A DNA stretch of 64,000 bases from an uncultured Oscillospiraceae bacterium (GTDB lineage: Bacteria; Bacillota; Clostridia; Oscillospirales; Acutalibacteraceae), in the NCBI GenBank assembly GCA_900549825.1, contig URQB01000006.1, positions 50,825-114,824 on the forward strand, in the 5' to 3' direction. A program made the translations under genes and the position numbers. Below, one piece after another: positions 9,258-18,478 of this stretch (the first letter of the stretch is position 1; each line of letters starts with the position of its first letter). The notes below the pieces were generated by a model, which was not told the DNA's origin, did not search any database, and saw only the letters and a program-made list of their open reading frames with translations.

Positions 9258-9968
9258 ATGCAAAAATTACTCGGCCAGATGCGATGCGCAATCGACCGCT
9301 ATCATATGATTGAAGAAGGGGACCGGATCGCCGTGGGCGTTTCCGGCGGGAAGGACAGCGTCGCCCTCCTCGCAGGGATGAGCGCCCTGCGCCGCTTTTA
9401 TCCGGCGCGATTCGAGCTTGTGGCCGTCACGCTCGACCCCTGCTTCGGCGGAATCGAAACGGACGATTCCCCCATTGAACAGCTTTGCAAAGAACTCGAA
9501 ATCGAATACCGCCTGCGGCGCACGGAGCTCGGCACGATCATCTTTGAAACGCGCAAGGAAAAAAATCCGTGCAGCCTGTGCGCCCGAATGCGGCGCGGCA
9601 TGCTGCACGATGAGGCAAAGGCCGCCGGGTGCAACAAAATCGCCCTCGGCCATCATATGGATGACGCGGCGGAAACGCTGATGATGAACCTGCTCGGCGG
9701 CGGGGTGGTCGAGTGCTTTTCCCCCGTTTCATACCTTTCGCGCAAGGATTTAACGATGATCCGCCCGCTCATCTTCAGCCGGGAGCGGGAAATCGCCTCT
9801 CTCGTGGAACGCAAACAGCTTCCGGTTGTCAAAAGCCGATGCCCGGCGGACGGCGCGACGCACCGCCAGCGCGTCAAAGAGCTCCTCGATACTTTGGAGC
9901 CGGAATATGCGCCGCTGCGGGAAAAGCTCGCAGGAGCCTTGCAGCGCGGCGGGATCAGCGGATGGTAA
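9258..9968 (+). CDS. TtcA-family PP-loop tRNA thiolation enzyme
   Basis: This 236-residue ATP-pyrophosphatase has the PP-loop SGGKDS at residues 29-34. A PCSLCARMRRG cysteine pair lies around 107-117 and a GHHMDDAAET block follows. These are the hallmarks of the TtcA/TtuA group, which thiolates tRNA bases using an Fe-S cluster. The protein is shorter than E. coli TtcA (about 310 residues), as is usual in Clostridia, so the exact tRNA position modified is uncertain. The start at 9258 has AAAGGGG about eight bases upstream; the longer frame from 9129 overlaps the XRE gene and lacks such a site. It lies directly behind the XRE gene. Confidence 0.8.
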   Translation: MQKLLGQMRCAIDRYHMIEEGDRIAVGVSGGKDSVALLAGMSALRRFYPARFELVAVTLDPCFGGIETDDSPIEQLCKELEIEYRLRRTELGTIIFETRKEKNPCSLCARMRRGMLHDEAKAAGCNKIALGHHMDDAAETLMMNLLGGGVVECFSPVSYLSRKDLTMIRPLIFSREREIASLVERKQLPVVKSRCPADGATHRQRVKELLDTLEPEYAPLREKLAGALQRGGISGW

Positions 9969-10049
9969 GGCAAGCCGAAATATTTGTGTTTCTGAACGGC
10001 CCGAAACCGTTTCTTTTCGGCAAATAGCTGCCCGATTCGCTCAAACCGG

Positions 10050-10078
10050 TTGAATTTCTGTTCAGTGCATGCTATGAT
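10050..10078 (+). promoter_or_regulatory. Promoter of the zinc-ribbon gene
   Basis: TTGAAT (10050-10055) and TATGAT (10073-10078) are separated by exactly 17 bases, 60 bases before the ATG. Confidence 0.7.
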
Positions 10079-10138
10079 ACAGACAGAGGGATATCATTGA
10101 GCAATCAATAATATTGAAAAGTAAAAAGGAGCGTTTCT

Positions 10139-10600
10139 ATGTATTGCAGAAATTGCGGTGCCCCTTTGGCAGACAATGCTGTTGTCTGCTCGCGGTGCGG
10201 CGTTACCGTTACCCCGCCCGCGCCGCCTTCCGGTGCGCAGCCGCCTTATCAAAACCAGCAGTTTCCGTATCAGAATCAATATGATAACTATGGCTACGGT
10301 CAACAGCCGTATGATCAGCAGCAGGATCGTCCCAGCGCCGGCTACAACGCGCTCGCCTTTTTCTTCCCCATTGTCGGCCTGATCCTCTACCTTGTCTGGA
10401 AAGATCAAAAACCGTGCTGCGCACATTCCATCGGCAAATGGGCGCTGATCGGCTTTATCGCAGGCACTGTGCTTACGATCGTCTGGATCGTGCTTTCCAT
10501 TTTATTGTTCAGCGTGGCCTCGCCGTCGTATTACGATTTTGGAGATCACAGTGATTTCGGCTACGGCCTTTCCATCCTGCTTCACATACTGTCGCATTGA
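10139..10600 (+). CDS. Zinc-ribbon membrane protein of unknown function
   Basis: This 153-residue protein begins MYCRNCGAPLADNAVVCSRCG, a four-cysteine zinc ribbon (residues 3-20). A Gln/Tyr/Pro-rich linker follows (about 35-65). Two hydrophobic segments follow: one near 75-88 and a strong one near 102-125, separated by DQKPCCAHSIGKWA. The C-terminus is rich in Gly, Asp and Phe. This is the usual form of small clostridial zinc-ribbon/DUF4190-like membrane proteins, for which I know no function. AAGGAG stands eight bases before the ATG. The gene has its own promoter and a strong terminator, so it is monocistronic. Confidence 0.8.
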   Translation: MYCRNCGAPLADNAVVCSRCGVTVTPPAPPSGAQPPYQNQQFPYQNQYDNYGYGQQPYDQQQDRPSAGYNALAFFFPIVGLILYLVWKDQKPCCAHSIGKWALIGFIAGTVLTIVWIVLSILLFSVASPSYYDFGDHSDFGYGLSILLHILSH

Positions 10601-10612
10601 TTAATCACGAAG

Positions 10613-10647
10613 GCCGCCGGAGACGAAGTGTCTCCGGCGGCTTTTTT
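10613..10647 (+). terminator. Intrinsic terminator
   Basis: A perfect 12-bp stem, GCCGCCGGAGAC/GTCTCCGGCGGC with loop GAAGT, is followed by TTTTTT. It ends the zinc-ribbon gene. It also lies 17 bases past the cysK stop on the other strand, where the stem could act without a U-run. Confidence 0.9.
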
Positions 10648-10663
10648 CGACTTCTGCCCTGAT

Positions 10664-11602
10664 TTATTCGTCACGCTGAAACAGCTCTGTGGAAAGATAC
10701 CGCTCTCCCGTATCCGGCAGGAGGACGACAATCGTCTTCCCCGCGTTTTCCGGCCGTCTGGCAAGCACCTCTGCGGCATGCAGCGCCGCACCCGAAGAAA
10801 TACCCACGAGCAGGCCCTCCGTCCTGGAAGCCAGGCGGGAGGCCGCGAAGGCATCGTCGTTTTCCACTGGAATGATCTCATCATAGATTTCCGTATTGAG
10901 TACCTTCGGTACAAATCCCGCTCCAATCCCCTGGATTTTATGGGGGCCCGGCTTCCCACCGGAGAGGACCGGAGAGGCGGCCGGCTCCACCGCAATCACA
11001 CGCGTAGAGGGATCGTGTGCTTTCAGCACCTCCCCGACACCCGTAATCGTGCCGCCTGTACCGATGGCAGAAACAAAAAAATCCACCTTTCCGTCCATAT
11101 CGCGCAGGATTTCCTGCGCGGTGGTGCGTCTGTGCGCCCCGGCGTTGGCGGGGTTAACGAACTGGCCGGGAATATAGGAGTCTGGATGCTCCGCCTTGAG
11201 CTCATTCGCCTTGTCGATCGCACCCTGCATCCCCTTCGCGGCGGGCGTCAGCACCAGCTCCGCGCCCAGCGCCTTCAGCAGGCTCCTGCGCTCCTGGCTC
11301 ATGCTCTCGGGCATGGTCAAAATCAACCGGTAACCCTTGATCGCAGCCACATAGGCGAGGCCAATACCCGTGTTGCCGCTCGTCGGCTCGATGATCAGGG
11401 TATCCTTGCTGATCAGGCCCTTCTCTTCCGCGTCCGCGATCAGTGCATAGCCTATGCGGTCCTTCACACTGCCCAGCGGGTTGAAGCTCTCCACCTTCGC
11501 AAGGATGCGGGCGTTGAGCTTCTCCTCGCGCGCAAAGCGGTCCAACTGCACAAGCGGCGTGTTGCCAATCAGTTCAAGCAGGTTCTTTGCAATCTTTGCC
11601 AT
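10664..11602 (-). CDS. cysK: Cysteine synthase A (O-acetylserine sulfhydrylase)
   Basis: This 312-residue PLP enzyme converts O-acetylserine and sulfide to cysteine and acetate. The PLP lysine is in NPLGSVKDRIG (K47). The substrate loop reads TSGNTG and the phosphate-binding loop reads GTGGTITG. Length and motif order match CysK throughout. It is the last gene of an apparent operon after iscR, nifS and nifU, with only 23 bases between the nifU stop and its start. Cysteine made here is the substrate of the NifS desulfurase encoded upstream, so the operon couples sulfur assimilation to Fe-S assembly. Confidence 0.95.
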   Translation of the reverse strand: MAKIAKNLLELIGNTPLVQLDRFAREEKLNARILAKVESFNPLGSVKDRIGYALIADAEEKGLISKDTLIIEPTSGNTGIGLAYVAAIKGYRLILTMPESMSQERRSLLKALGAELVLTPAAKGMQGAIDKANELKAEHPDSYIPGQFVNPANAGAHRRTTAQEILRDMDGKVDFFVSAIGTGGTITGVGEVLKAHDPSTRVIAVEPAASPVLSGGKPGPHKIQGIGAGFVPKVLNTEIYDEIIPVENDDAFAASRLASRTEGLLVGISSGAALHAAEVLARRPENAGKTIVVLLPDTGERYLSTELFQRDE

Positions 11603-11625
11603 ACCAAAATCACCCTTTCTAAATG

Positions 11626-12063
11626 TTAGCCAATGTGGCAGGCCTCATGTTCCTCCGGATCCTCCAGCTTGCCGACGATCGGCTCCGGATCGATCCCCTG
11701 CCTTCTATAATAATCCGCAATCGCGGCCTTGATCGCCTGCTCCGCCAAAACGGAACAGTGGATTTTAACAGCCGGGAGGCCGTCGAGCGCCTCAACGACT
11801 GCCTTGTTGGAAAGCTTCAGCGCGTCCTCCAGGGGCTGGCCCTTAATCATATCCGTGGCAATGGAACTGGTCGCAATGGCGGAGGCGCAGCCGTAAGTAT
11901 TGAATTTTACGTCCTCAATGACGCCGTTTTCCACCTTCAGGTACATTTTCATGATATCGCCGCATTTCGCGTTGCCGACCTCGCCGACGCCATTGGCATC
12001 CTCCAGCTTGCCGACATTGTGCGGATGCGTGAAATGCTCGATGACTTTCTCGCTGTATTGCAT
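11626..12063 (-). CDS. nifU: Fe-S cluster scaffold protein NifU/IscU
   Basis: This 145-residue scaffold carries the three conserved cysteines in GNAKCGD, TYGCASA and KIHCSVL. The NAKCGD motif keeps the Asp that tunes cluster release. The C-terminal tail EHEACHIG adds another Cys/His pair. I start at MQYSEKVIEHF (12063), which has AGGAAGGA upstream; the longer frame to 12153 overlaps nifS and has no family similarity. It receives sulfur from NifS, encoded immediately upstream with a 25-base gap. NifU versus IscU naming is arbitrary here; it is the single-domain clostridial form. Confidence 0.92.
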   Translation of the reverse strand: MQYSEKVIEHFTHPHNVGKLEDANGVGEVGNAKCGDIMKMYLKVENGVIEDVKFNTYGCASAIATSSIATDMIKGQPLEDALKLSNKAVVEALDGLPAVKIHCSVLAEQAIKAAIADYYRRQGIDPEPIVGKLEDPEEHEACHIG

Positions 12064-12088
12064 CGGAATAACCGTCCTTCCTGAAAAA

Positions 12089-13288
12089 TCAATGGGTTGC
12101 TTCTTCTTTCTGGATGCGCTCCCAGAGCGGGGACATCTCGCGCAGCCGGTCAATAATCGGCGGGAGCTTCTCTAAAATGTAGTCTACATCCTCGATTGTA
12201 TTCTTTTCGTCAAGCGTCAGCCGCAGGGAGCCATGCGCAATTTCGTGCGGCAGGCCGATCGAGAGCAGCACATGGCTTGGGTCAAGGGAGCCGGAGGTAC
12301 AGGCTGAGCCGGAGGAAGCGCTGATGCCCTGAAAATTGAGCAGAAGCAGCAGGCTTTCCCCCTCCACACCCTCAAAACAGAAGCTCGCGTTTCCCGGCAG
12401 GCGGCGCTCCCGGTCGCCGTTTAGGCGGGAGCGTTCGATCCGCAGCGCGCCGTCGATGAGCCGGTCGCGTAGGGAGGCAACATAGCGCATGCGCGCCGCC
12501 ATCCCCTCCCGCATCAGGGAGGCCGCCTTCCCGAGCGCCACGATTCCGGCTACGTTTTCCGTCCCGGCGCGGCGGCCGCGCTCCTGCGCACCTCCGTCGA
12601 TGAGATTGGGGAATCGCAGCCCCTTGCGGCAGTACAGCGCGCCTACGCCCTTGGGCGCGTGGAGCTTATGCCCGGAGAGGGAGAGCAGACCGATCTGTTC
12701 TGCCTTCACGTCAACCGGCACGTGCCCCACCGCCTGAACGGCATCCGTGTGGAACAATATACCACGTTCTCTGCATAACGCGCCGATTTCGGCAACCGGC
12801 TGGATCGTACCGATCTCATTGTTTGCATACATAATGGTCACAAGCGCGGTGTCGTCCCGCAGTGCGGCGGCAACCTCCTCCACGCGTACAATCCCGTTTT
12901 CATGCACGTCGAGGAAGGTCGCTTCAAAGCCTTCCCTTTGGAGCCGCTCCACCGTGTGCAGCACGGCATGGTGCTCAAACTTCGTCGTGACGATATGGCG
13001 CTTTCCCTTTTTCGCCTGCATCTCTGCCGCTCCCCGGATCGCCCAGTTATCCGCTTCCGAGCCGCCGGAAGTAAAGAAGATTTCTTCCGGCTGCGCACCC
13101 AGCAGCGCGGCGACCTGGCCGCGCGCGGCTTCCACGGCATTGTGCGCCGTCTGCCCCAGTGTATAAAGGCTGGAGGGGTTGCCGTAATGCTCGGTCAGAT
13201 AAGGAAGCATTGCCTCCACCACCGGCGGGAATACGGCGGTGGTCGCCGCATTGTCCGCATAGACGTATCTTTCAATGGAATCTCTCAT
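12089..13288 (-). CDS. nifS: Cysteine desulfurase NifS/IscS
   Basis: This 399-residue PLP enzyme takes sulfur from cysteine for Fe-S cluster assembly. YADNAATT lies at the N-terminus, the PLP lysine is in SLSGHKLHAPKG, and the catalytic cysteine is in GSACTSGSLDPSHVL, a loop of NifS/IscS type. The start overlaps the iscR stop by four bases (ATGA type), so translation is probably coupled. Downstream genes are nifU and cysK. Confidence 0.95.
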   Translation of the reverse strand: MRDSIERYVYADNAATTAVFPPVVEAMLPYLTEHYGNPSSLYTLGQTAHNAVEAARGQVAALLGAQPEEIFFTSGGSEADNWAIRGAAEMQAKKGKRHIVTTKFEHHAVLHTVERLQREGFEATFLDVHENGIVRVEEVAAALRDDTALVTIMYANNEIGTIQPVAEIGALCRERGILFHTDAVQAVGHVPVDVKAEQIGLLSLSGHKLHAPKGVGALYCRKGLRFPNLIDGGAQERGRRAGTENVAGIVALGKAASLMREGMAARMRYVASLRDRLIDGALRIERSRLNGDRERRLPGNASFCFEGVEGESLLLLLNFQGISASSGSACTSGSLDPSHVLLSIGLPHEIAHGSLRLTLDEKNTIEDVDYILEKLPPIIDRLREMSPLWERIQKEEATH

Positions 13289-13758
13289 GTTGTTATCACT
13301 CCTTCCTGCTGCATATCCAGCTTTCCGCGGTACCGCTGCACCAGATCCGCGAGCGTGATGTGGTCAACCACGCTGTTGACCGCGTCGCGGATCTGCGCCC
13401 AGACCTCCCAAGTGACGCACTGCTCCGCACGCGGGCAAGGCAATCCGCCAGGCGGATCACCCGGCAATTGCCCTTGTGAAACGCAGTCCACCGGCGCCAG
13501 ATTTCCTTCCAGCGCCCGTAAAATCATGCCCACCGTATATTCCGCCGGGTCGCGGGTCAGCGTATAGCCGCCCTGCGCGCCGCGCGTGCTGCGCAGGAAG
13601 CCCGATCGGCTGAGCACGGTAAAAATCTGCTCGAGATACTTTTCGCTGATCTCCTGCCGCTTTGAAATCTCCTTGATAGGAATACATCGCCCGTCGGAAT
13701 TGGCGGCGATATCGATCATCACGCGCAGCGCATAGCGGCCCTTGGTCGATATTTTCAT
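13285..13758 (-). CDS. iscR: Rrf2-family regulator, IscR-like
   Basis: This 157-residue protein begins MKISTKGRYALRVMIDIA, the usual Rrf2 start, with a winged helix through RGAQGGYTL. Three cysteines (PVDC, LPC and EQC) sit where IscR binds an Fe-S cluster, although the first spacing is longer than in E. coli because of a PGDPPGG insertion. The start at 13758 follows AGGAAGGAGG; a longer frame to 13806 runs into the promoter. As the first gene of the operon it likely senses Fe-S status and controls itself and nifS-nifU-cysK. CymR, the cysteine-responsive Rrf2 protein, is an alternative reading given cysK, but CymR lacks these cysteines. Confidence 0.85.
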   Translation of the reverse strand: MKISTKGRYALRVMIDIAANSDGRCIPIKEISKRQEISEKYLEQIFTVLSRSGFLRSTRGAQGGYTLTRDPAEYTVGMILRALEGNLAPVDCVSQGQLPGDPPGGLPCPRAEQCVTWEVWAQIRDAVNSVVDHITLADLVQRYRGKLDMQQEGVITT

Positions 13759-13794
13759 GGAGAGCCTTCCTCCTTTTTTCCAGATTGTAAGCAC

Positions 13795-13845
13795 AGTATA
13801 GCACATAGTTTAATTCATATCATTCCCATATGAATATAATGATAT
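13795..13845 (-). promoter_or_regulatory. iscR operon promoter and nested inverted-repeat operator
   Basis: The minus strand carries TGCTATACT (TATACT at 13795-13800), an extended -10. Upstream are two nested 8-bp perfect inverted repeats: ATTCATAT/ATATGAAT (13813-13820, 13828-13835) and ATATCATT/AATGATAT (13817-13824, 13838-13845). They overlap the -35 region, a likely Rrf2 binding site. Confidence 0.6.
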
Positions 13846-13868
13846 AAATTTTTTATCAAAAAAGCGCC

Positions 13869-14447
13869 CGCCTCAGTCAGCAACTCATAAAACAGTATCA
13901 GGACACAAACTTGAAACAGGGTAGCTGCCATACGGATTGCGTGAAAACAGGGGGAGAGAAGCGGTTGTTTCTCTCTCCTTTGCTCTTATCCCGTGGAATG
14001 TTAGAACGTCGTTTTGCCGCCGGCATGGGGAATATATCGTCTGTGCCATTTTCGCTCTCTGAACAACGCATGATTACGGGCTTTTCGCTCCCTTAACTGT
14101 CCACGCAGACAGCAGGAAATGTTACGCAGTTAAACGCCATTTTCGAGGGCGGGAGTATAAAACCATTACCACCGCCCGTATCGCGTCTGGGAAGCCTTGA
14201 AAATCAAGGGCTTTTTGCGTCCTGAATGCGAACATACCACCCATGATATTCAGAGGGCGGAAGCGGTCTGCTGCTTTCGCCCTCTTAAGTGCCCATAAGC
14301 AAAACAGGGAACGCCTGTCAGGGACGCGAAGCGTTCATTTTATCCTTGACAGGCGTTCTCTGTTTTGCTAATCTTCCATTTTCTTCTTCACAAAAAAGGA
14401 AGCAGATAAGCATTGCCTATCCGCTCCCTTTCAACATGTTTCCGTGT
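13869..14447. other. Non-coding left part of the element
   Basis: Only a 61-codon frame at 13911-14096 is open and it has no recognisable product. The sequence contains several short GC-rich inverted repeats and the long inverted repeat at 14299-14368. I see no intact gene. Confidence 0.5.
14299..14368 (-). terminator. Long inverted repeat after the surface-protein gene
   Basis: Arms of 22 bases (14299-14320 and 14347-14368) pair with one G-U wobble around a 26-base loop that itself holds ACGC/GCGT. It lies 80 bases past the surface-protein stop. It may act as a terminator although the U-run is poor (TGTTTTGCTT), or it may be a transposon end. Confidence 0.5.
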
Positions 14448-17400
14448 TTACTTTTCTTTCTGCCCCTTGCGTCTTCTGCCGATTATCACGGTTCCCGTCA
14501 TGCCTGCAAAAGCAATCAGCATGAGCGTAATCCAGAGAGTGAAGTTCGTTTCATCCCCCGTTTTCGGAACACTGTCAAGCGGTCTGTCCTGTGCAGCAGA
14601 ACCGTTTGAACTACCGGAGCTTTCAGAGCTGCCGGAACTTCCTGAACTACCAGAGCTGCCGGAGCCGCCGGAATTGTCGGAGCTTCCAGAGCCGCCGGTG
14701 TTCCCGGAATCACCGGAGCCACCACTTGCACTTTCAACTTTCGTATCTGTGTAGGTTGTCTCTCCAAACGTTGCCGTTGCTGTGTAGGTAGTTGAACCTT
14801 CTTCATCTGTTTCGCTTGTTACTGTGGCTTCCACAGTTTCTTTATGTAAAGAATCGTTTTTGCATATGAATGTCACGGTCGCGCGATAACCGCCATCCGT
14901 CTCAGTCCACGTCCAAACCGGATTTTCTGTATCCCAATCGTGACCGAGGGCGGCGATGGTGGTATCATTGGCAGTCGCGTTTTTAAGATATACGGTCGTG
15001 CCGCTATCATTTGTGAAGGTATAGTCAGCGTCACTTTCGTTTTCAACAACTAAGAAATACGCCCCGCAGATTTCGCAGTGGTAGTATTCATAGTTGCCCT
15101 CTTCCGTGCAGGTCGCGGCTTTGCCTTCCGTCCTGACAAGGTTGCCGTGCTCGCCGCTGTTTTCTTCGACGATGTACTTTGCTATCAGCTCACTGTCCGG
15201 CGCGGTTGTCCCTGTCCAGTAAGGCGTATTCGGGTTGTCGGATTCAGAAGAATAACTTATGCCGTCCGTCAGTTTTCTGTCCGTCGTGCAGGCTATGACC
15301 ACGCCATCGGTTTTCGCAACTCCCGCGCTTAAGCCATCTTTTGGCTGAAAGGTCGAACCGCCCTGCAAATAGGCTTCGCTGGTGGAGATGGTTCCCGTTC
15401 CTTCCACGGCATTGCCGCCGTTTCCAAAGTTGCCTGCGCCGCCTATGGCTATCAGCTTGCCGTTTCCGGTAATCGTGCCATTTTCTAACACAATAGCAGA
15501 GCCGCCGTTTGAAGTTAATGCGTAATAGCCCACGCCGCTGTATACGGCAAGCGTCGCGTCATCTTCCAGCGTCAGCGTGCCTTTCACAAGAAGCCCGGTC
15601 TGGCTGGTGGAAGTTTCCGTCCCGCCTTCATCGCCGCGGATATATACCTCGCCTTTCAAGGTGACGTTTCCTTCCACAACGACAACCGCGTCCGTAACAG
15701 ACAGTGCGCCATCCCCGTTGTCCACGGAGTTCACATTGGAATAGATACTTGCATTTTCCAGCGTCGAACCGTCTTTCAGGATAATCTGTCCGTCAATGGA
15801 AGCTCCGCTGGTAAATGCTCCCTCGAAGCTGTCATAGTTCATCGAGAACGTCCCGTAGACCTCAATCGTCCCGTTCACCACGGAATCTAAGAGGGTCAGC
15901 TCCGCGCCGCTCTCCACGATGATTTTCACGCTGCTCAGGATATTCATGTTGACAATCGTCAGGTCGCACCCGCTTGGAATCACAAGTATCTGTGTTTCCT
16001 CGTTCCCTTCGCCGACTGCGTAGCCTAAGTAGCCATAGGTGCCGCTGGTGTGGGAACCGTACCACGCAACGATGTCTTTCGGAACGGTAACGGTGCCTGT
16101 CCCGTATGTTTCATCATTATCTGTGGCACCTTCTGTATCGCTATTGTCAACAAATTTCACGATTGTCCACGGCTCCATGTCGTACATGTACTCGCCGCTT
16201 GAGGTTTGGGTGCAGTTTTCTGTTGTCAGCACCTTTTCCAGATAGACTTCGTCCGGGTTATAAATGACAAACGGCAGGGCGTTGCTTTGTGCCTCCCGTC
16301 CCTGGTCGTCCGTTACGGTTACATAAATCTGATAGGTTCCTGCGGTGGTCGGCGTGCCTGCAAGCGTTAAGCTGCTGTCGTAGGTGGAATATACGCCCAC
16401 CATGCCGCTGCCCTCCGGCGTAATATAGACGGTGCCTGTCGTCACGCTGATAGTCCCTTCATATTGCGCTTCCGAAGCCGCTTTCCAGTCGTCCTTGGTC
16501 GGCTCTGTTCCAGTCTTCACCAACGCTACCTGTACTTCCACGTCGCTGTTCTTGTTGGTGGAAACATTCGTGGAAGCACCGCTTACTGCGTCATAATCGC
16601 TCTGGCTTACAATCGCCGCTTCAAAGCTGCCGACAAGCCGGACGTACAGGGTATACCCGTCGCCCTCTTCTCCGTCGTAAACTTCAAAAGTTGTCGTGCC
16701 GTCCGCAACCACGATTTTGAGCGTAATGTCTTCGTACTTGCTGCTTTGCAGGGTAATCACATCGCCGCTCTGGAAGGTGGAAACACCGACAGACCACGAC
16801 TCACTGGCAAGACATATCTGGTTGTTTGTTGTGTCAAGGTAATACTGCGTGCCATTGAGATAGGTTTTAGAACTTCCGGCGCTGCACGCTTCTCCGTTGC
16901 ACAGTACGCCGGTAACGGTAGAAACGTAATCGTCCTTATCGAAGGATAGGGCATAATAGGCGTCCGTTCCCGTCGGCAAAGTGTAGTTCGTCATACTTGC
17001 CGTTTCTTTTTCGGTCGTGCCGCCCCCTTCTTCTTCACCTCCACCGCCGGACGAAGTGGTAAACGTTGCGCTCACGGTCACATCAGACGCAGGCATGGTG
17101 AAGGAATAGGTTCCGTCATTGTTCTTTGTTGTCGTGACTGTGTTACTGCTGCTGTCGGTTACGGTCAAGCTGCTTAATTCATATCCGTCACTCGGCGTTA
17201 CAGTCAAAGCAACGGTGTCTCCTTCGTTTGCTGTAGTTTTATCCGCTGTCACCGAACCATTTTCTGTGCTTGAAGCGGTTACGGTATAAGTCGCAGAGCC
17301 GCCCACCGTCACCGTGCAGGTTGCCGAGACGCTACCAACAGTCGCAGTAATTGTTGCTGTGCCTTCTGACACGGCAGTAATAGCCCCGCCGGATACCGTT

Positions 17401-17966
17401 GCCACACTTTCGTCATCGGAAGACCATGTAATCTTACTGCTGACATCAATCTCGTTGGTTTGAGTAACCGTCGCTGTCAAGATTTTTGTCACGCCTGCGG
17501 AAAGCGAGCAGCTTTCATCGCTCAAGGTCAGCCCTGTTATGATAGACGCATACGGGTCGGAATTGCTAATTGCCATTGTGAGCGGGTCATAGCCGCTGGC
17601 GGTAATCACAGCAATACCCAAACCGGAAGAAGGTACTCCCAGTGCAATATAGCAGTTAGTTCCTGAACTAGCGCTTTTATACTGGTTTGCGCTGAAATAG
17701 TTTGATGAATTATAGGTATAGGTAGTGCCATCAACGACAACCGAACCATTGTTATTGCTTCCCGTAATTCCTGACATCCATGATTGTGCGGAAGTTGCAA
17801 ACTTAATCTGTACTGCACCGCTAACCATGGAGAACGAAGAAGCACTTGAATATGACGTAGGCGGGCTGCTCGCCGCAAACGCCGGCATGGAGAGCGAAGA
17901 AAAGACCAATGCAAGAGCTAAAAGCACTGTCAAAAGCCTCCTCCGCTTCTTGTGATGTTTCATCAT
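14448..17966 (-). CDS. Sortase-anchored surface protein with Ig-like repeats
   Basis: This 1172-residue exported protein has a signal peptide (KKRRRLLTVLLALALVFSS, cleavage near AFAAS). A bacterial Ig-like BIG2 domain lies around 145-225 (ITWSSDDESVATVSGGAITA). A divergent InlB B-repeat follows around 228-305 (ENGSVTADKTTANEGDTV). A large beta-rich region without recognised domains comes next, with a repetitive beta-helix-like stretch about 640-900. The C-terminus is a Ser/Gly-rich wall-spanning tract, a sorting signal VPKTGDETN, a hydrophobic segment and RRRKGQKEK. It is presumably cell-wall anchored and adhesive or structural. It is intact although the surrounding element is decayed. The start has AAAGGA about ten bases upstream; 17963 is an equally possible ATG. 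Confidence 0.85.
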   Translation of the reverse strand: MMKHHKKRRRLLTVLLALALVFSSLSMPAFAASSPPTSYSSASSFSMVSGAVQIKFATSAQSWMSGITGSNNNGSVVVDGTTYTYNSSNYFSANQYKSASSGTNCYIALGVPSSGLGIAVITASGYDPLTMAISNSDPYASIITGLTLSDESCSLSAGVTKILTATVTQTNEIDVSSKITWSSDDESVATVSGGAITAVSEGTATITATVGSVSATCTVTVGGSATYTVTASSTENGSVTADKTTANEGDTVALTVTPSDGYELSSLTVTDSSSNTVTTTKNNDGTYSFTMPASDVTVSATFTTSSGGGGEEEGGGTTEKETASMTNYTLPTGTDAYYALSFDKDDYVSTVTGVLCNGEACSAGSSKTYLNGTQYYLDTTNNQICLASESWSVGVSTFQSGDVITLQSSKYEDITLKIVVADGTTTFEVYDGEEGDGYTLYVRLVGSFEAAIVSQSDYDAVSGASTNVSTNKNSDVEVQVALVKTGTEPTKDDWKAASEAQYEGTISVTTGTVYITPEGSGMVGVYSTYDSSLTLAGTPTTAGTYQIYVTVTDDQGREAQSNALPFVIYNPDEVYLEKVLTTENCTQTSSGEYMYDMEPWTIVKFVDNSDTEGATDNDETYGTGTVTVPKDIVAWYGSHTSGTYGYLGYAVGEGNEETQILVIPSGCDLTIVNMNILSSVKIIVESGAELTLLDSVVNGTIEVYGTFSMNYDSFEGAFTSGASIDGQIILKDGSTLENASIYSNVNSVDNGDGALSVTDAVVVVEGNVTLKGEVYIRGDEGGTETSTSQTGLLVKGTLTLEDDATLAVYSGVGYYALTSNGGSAIVLENGTITGNGKLIAIGGAGNFGNGGNAVEGTGTISTSEAYLQGGSTFQPKDGLSAGVAKTDGVVIACTTDRKLTDGISYSSESDNPNTPYWTGTTAPDSELIAKYIVEENSGEHGNLVRTEGKAATCTEEGNYEYYHCEICGAYFLVVENESDADYTFTNDSGTTVYLKNATANDTTIAALGHDWDTENPVWTWTETDGGYRATVTFICKNDSLHKETVEATVTSETDEEGSTTYTATATFGETTYTDTKVESASGGSGDSGNTGGSGSSDNSGGSGSSGSSGSSGSSESSGSSNGSAAQDRPLDSVPKTGDETNFTLWITLMLIAFAGMTGTVIIGRRRKGQKEK

Positions 17967-18118
17967 ATCAAAACCATCCTTTCTGTAATAAATTTGAATT
18001 TATGTTTCAGGAGACAGGACGTAGCCTGTTCCGTAAAACCAACCAATGTTGCTGCAAGCAGTTAGTCATTGCTAACTTCTGTTGAAAAAAAATAGAAGAA
18101 AGACCTTCTTCCACGCAA

Positions 18119-18165
18119 ACAGGCGTATCCCGTCCGTGGTAATTCCACGAACAGGACACGCCTGT
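18119..18165 (-). promoter_or_regulatory. Leader hairpin of the surface-protein mRNA
   Basis: Arms at 18119-18139 and 18145-18165 form an imperfect 21-bp hairpin with loop TAATT. It lies inside the roughly 255-base leader and could be an attenuator or a stabilising structure. Confidence 0.45.
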
Positions 18166-18228
18166 ATCTTTGTCTCTATATAATTCAGAATAGTAAAAAA
18201 GAACAGACTTATCCTGTTTGTCTGTCTG

Positions 18229-18257
18229 ATTATGCCGGATTCAATCATGCCTGTCAA
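18229..18257 (-). promoter_or_regulatory. Promoter of the surface-protein gene
   Basis: On the minus strand TTGACA (18252-18257) and CATAAT (18229-18234) are 17 bases apart. The region 17967-18478 otherwise contains no gene. Confidence 0.65.
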
Positions 18258-18478
18258 GTCCTTTTTCTAAAAAACACGAAAAGTTCAAATTTACCACGGT
18301 TAGTCTATCACAACTCGGCGTTGAACGCAATACTTTTTCAAAAAACTTTCCCGAATCTTTGGCAAATCCGGCATGTCCTCCGTAGTAGGAAGTGAAAGAA
18401 GATTCTTTCAGAAATCTTGTAAAAAGCGGGCAGGAACGCCGCCCGAAAACGTCTTGTTAGTGAAAGGAGGAAATCTAC

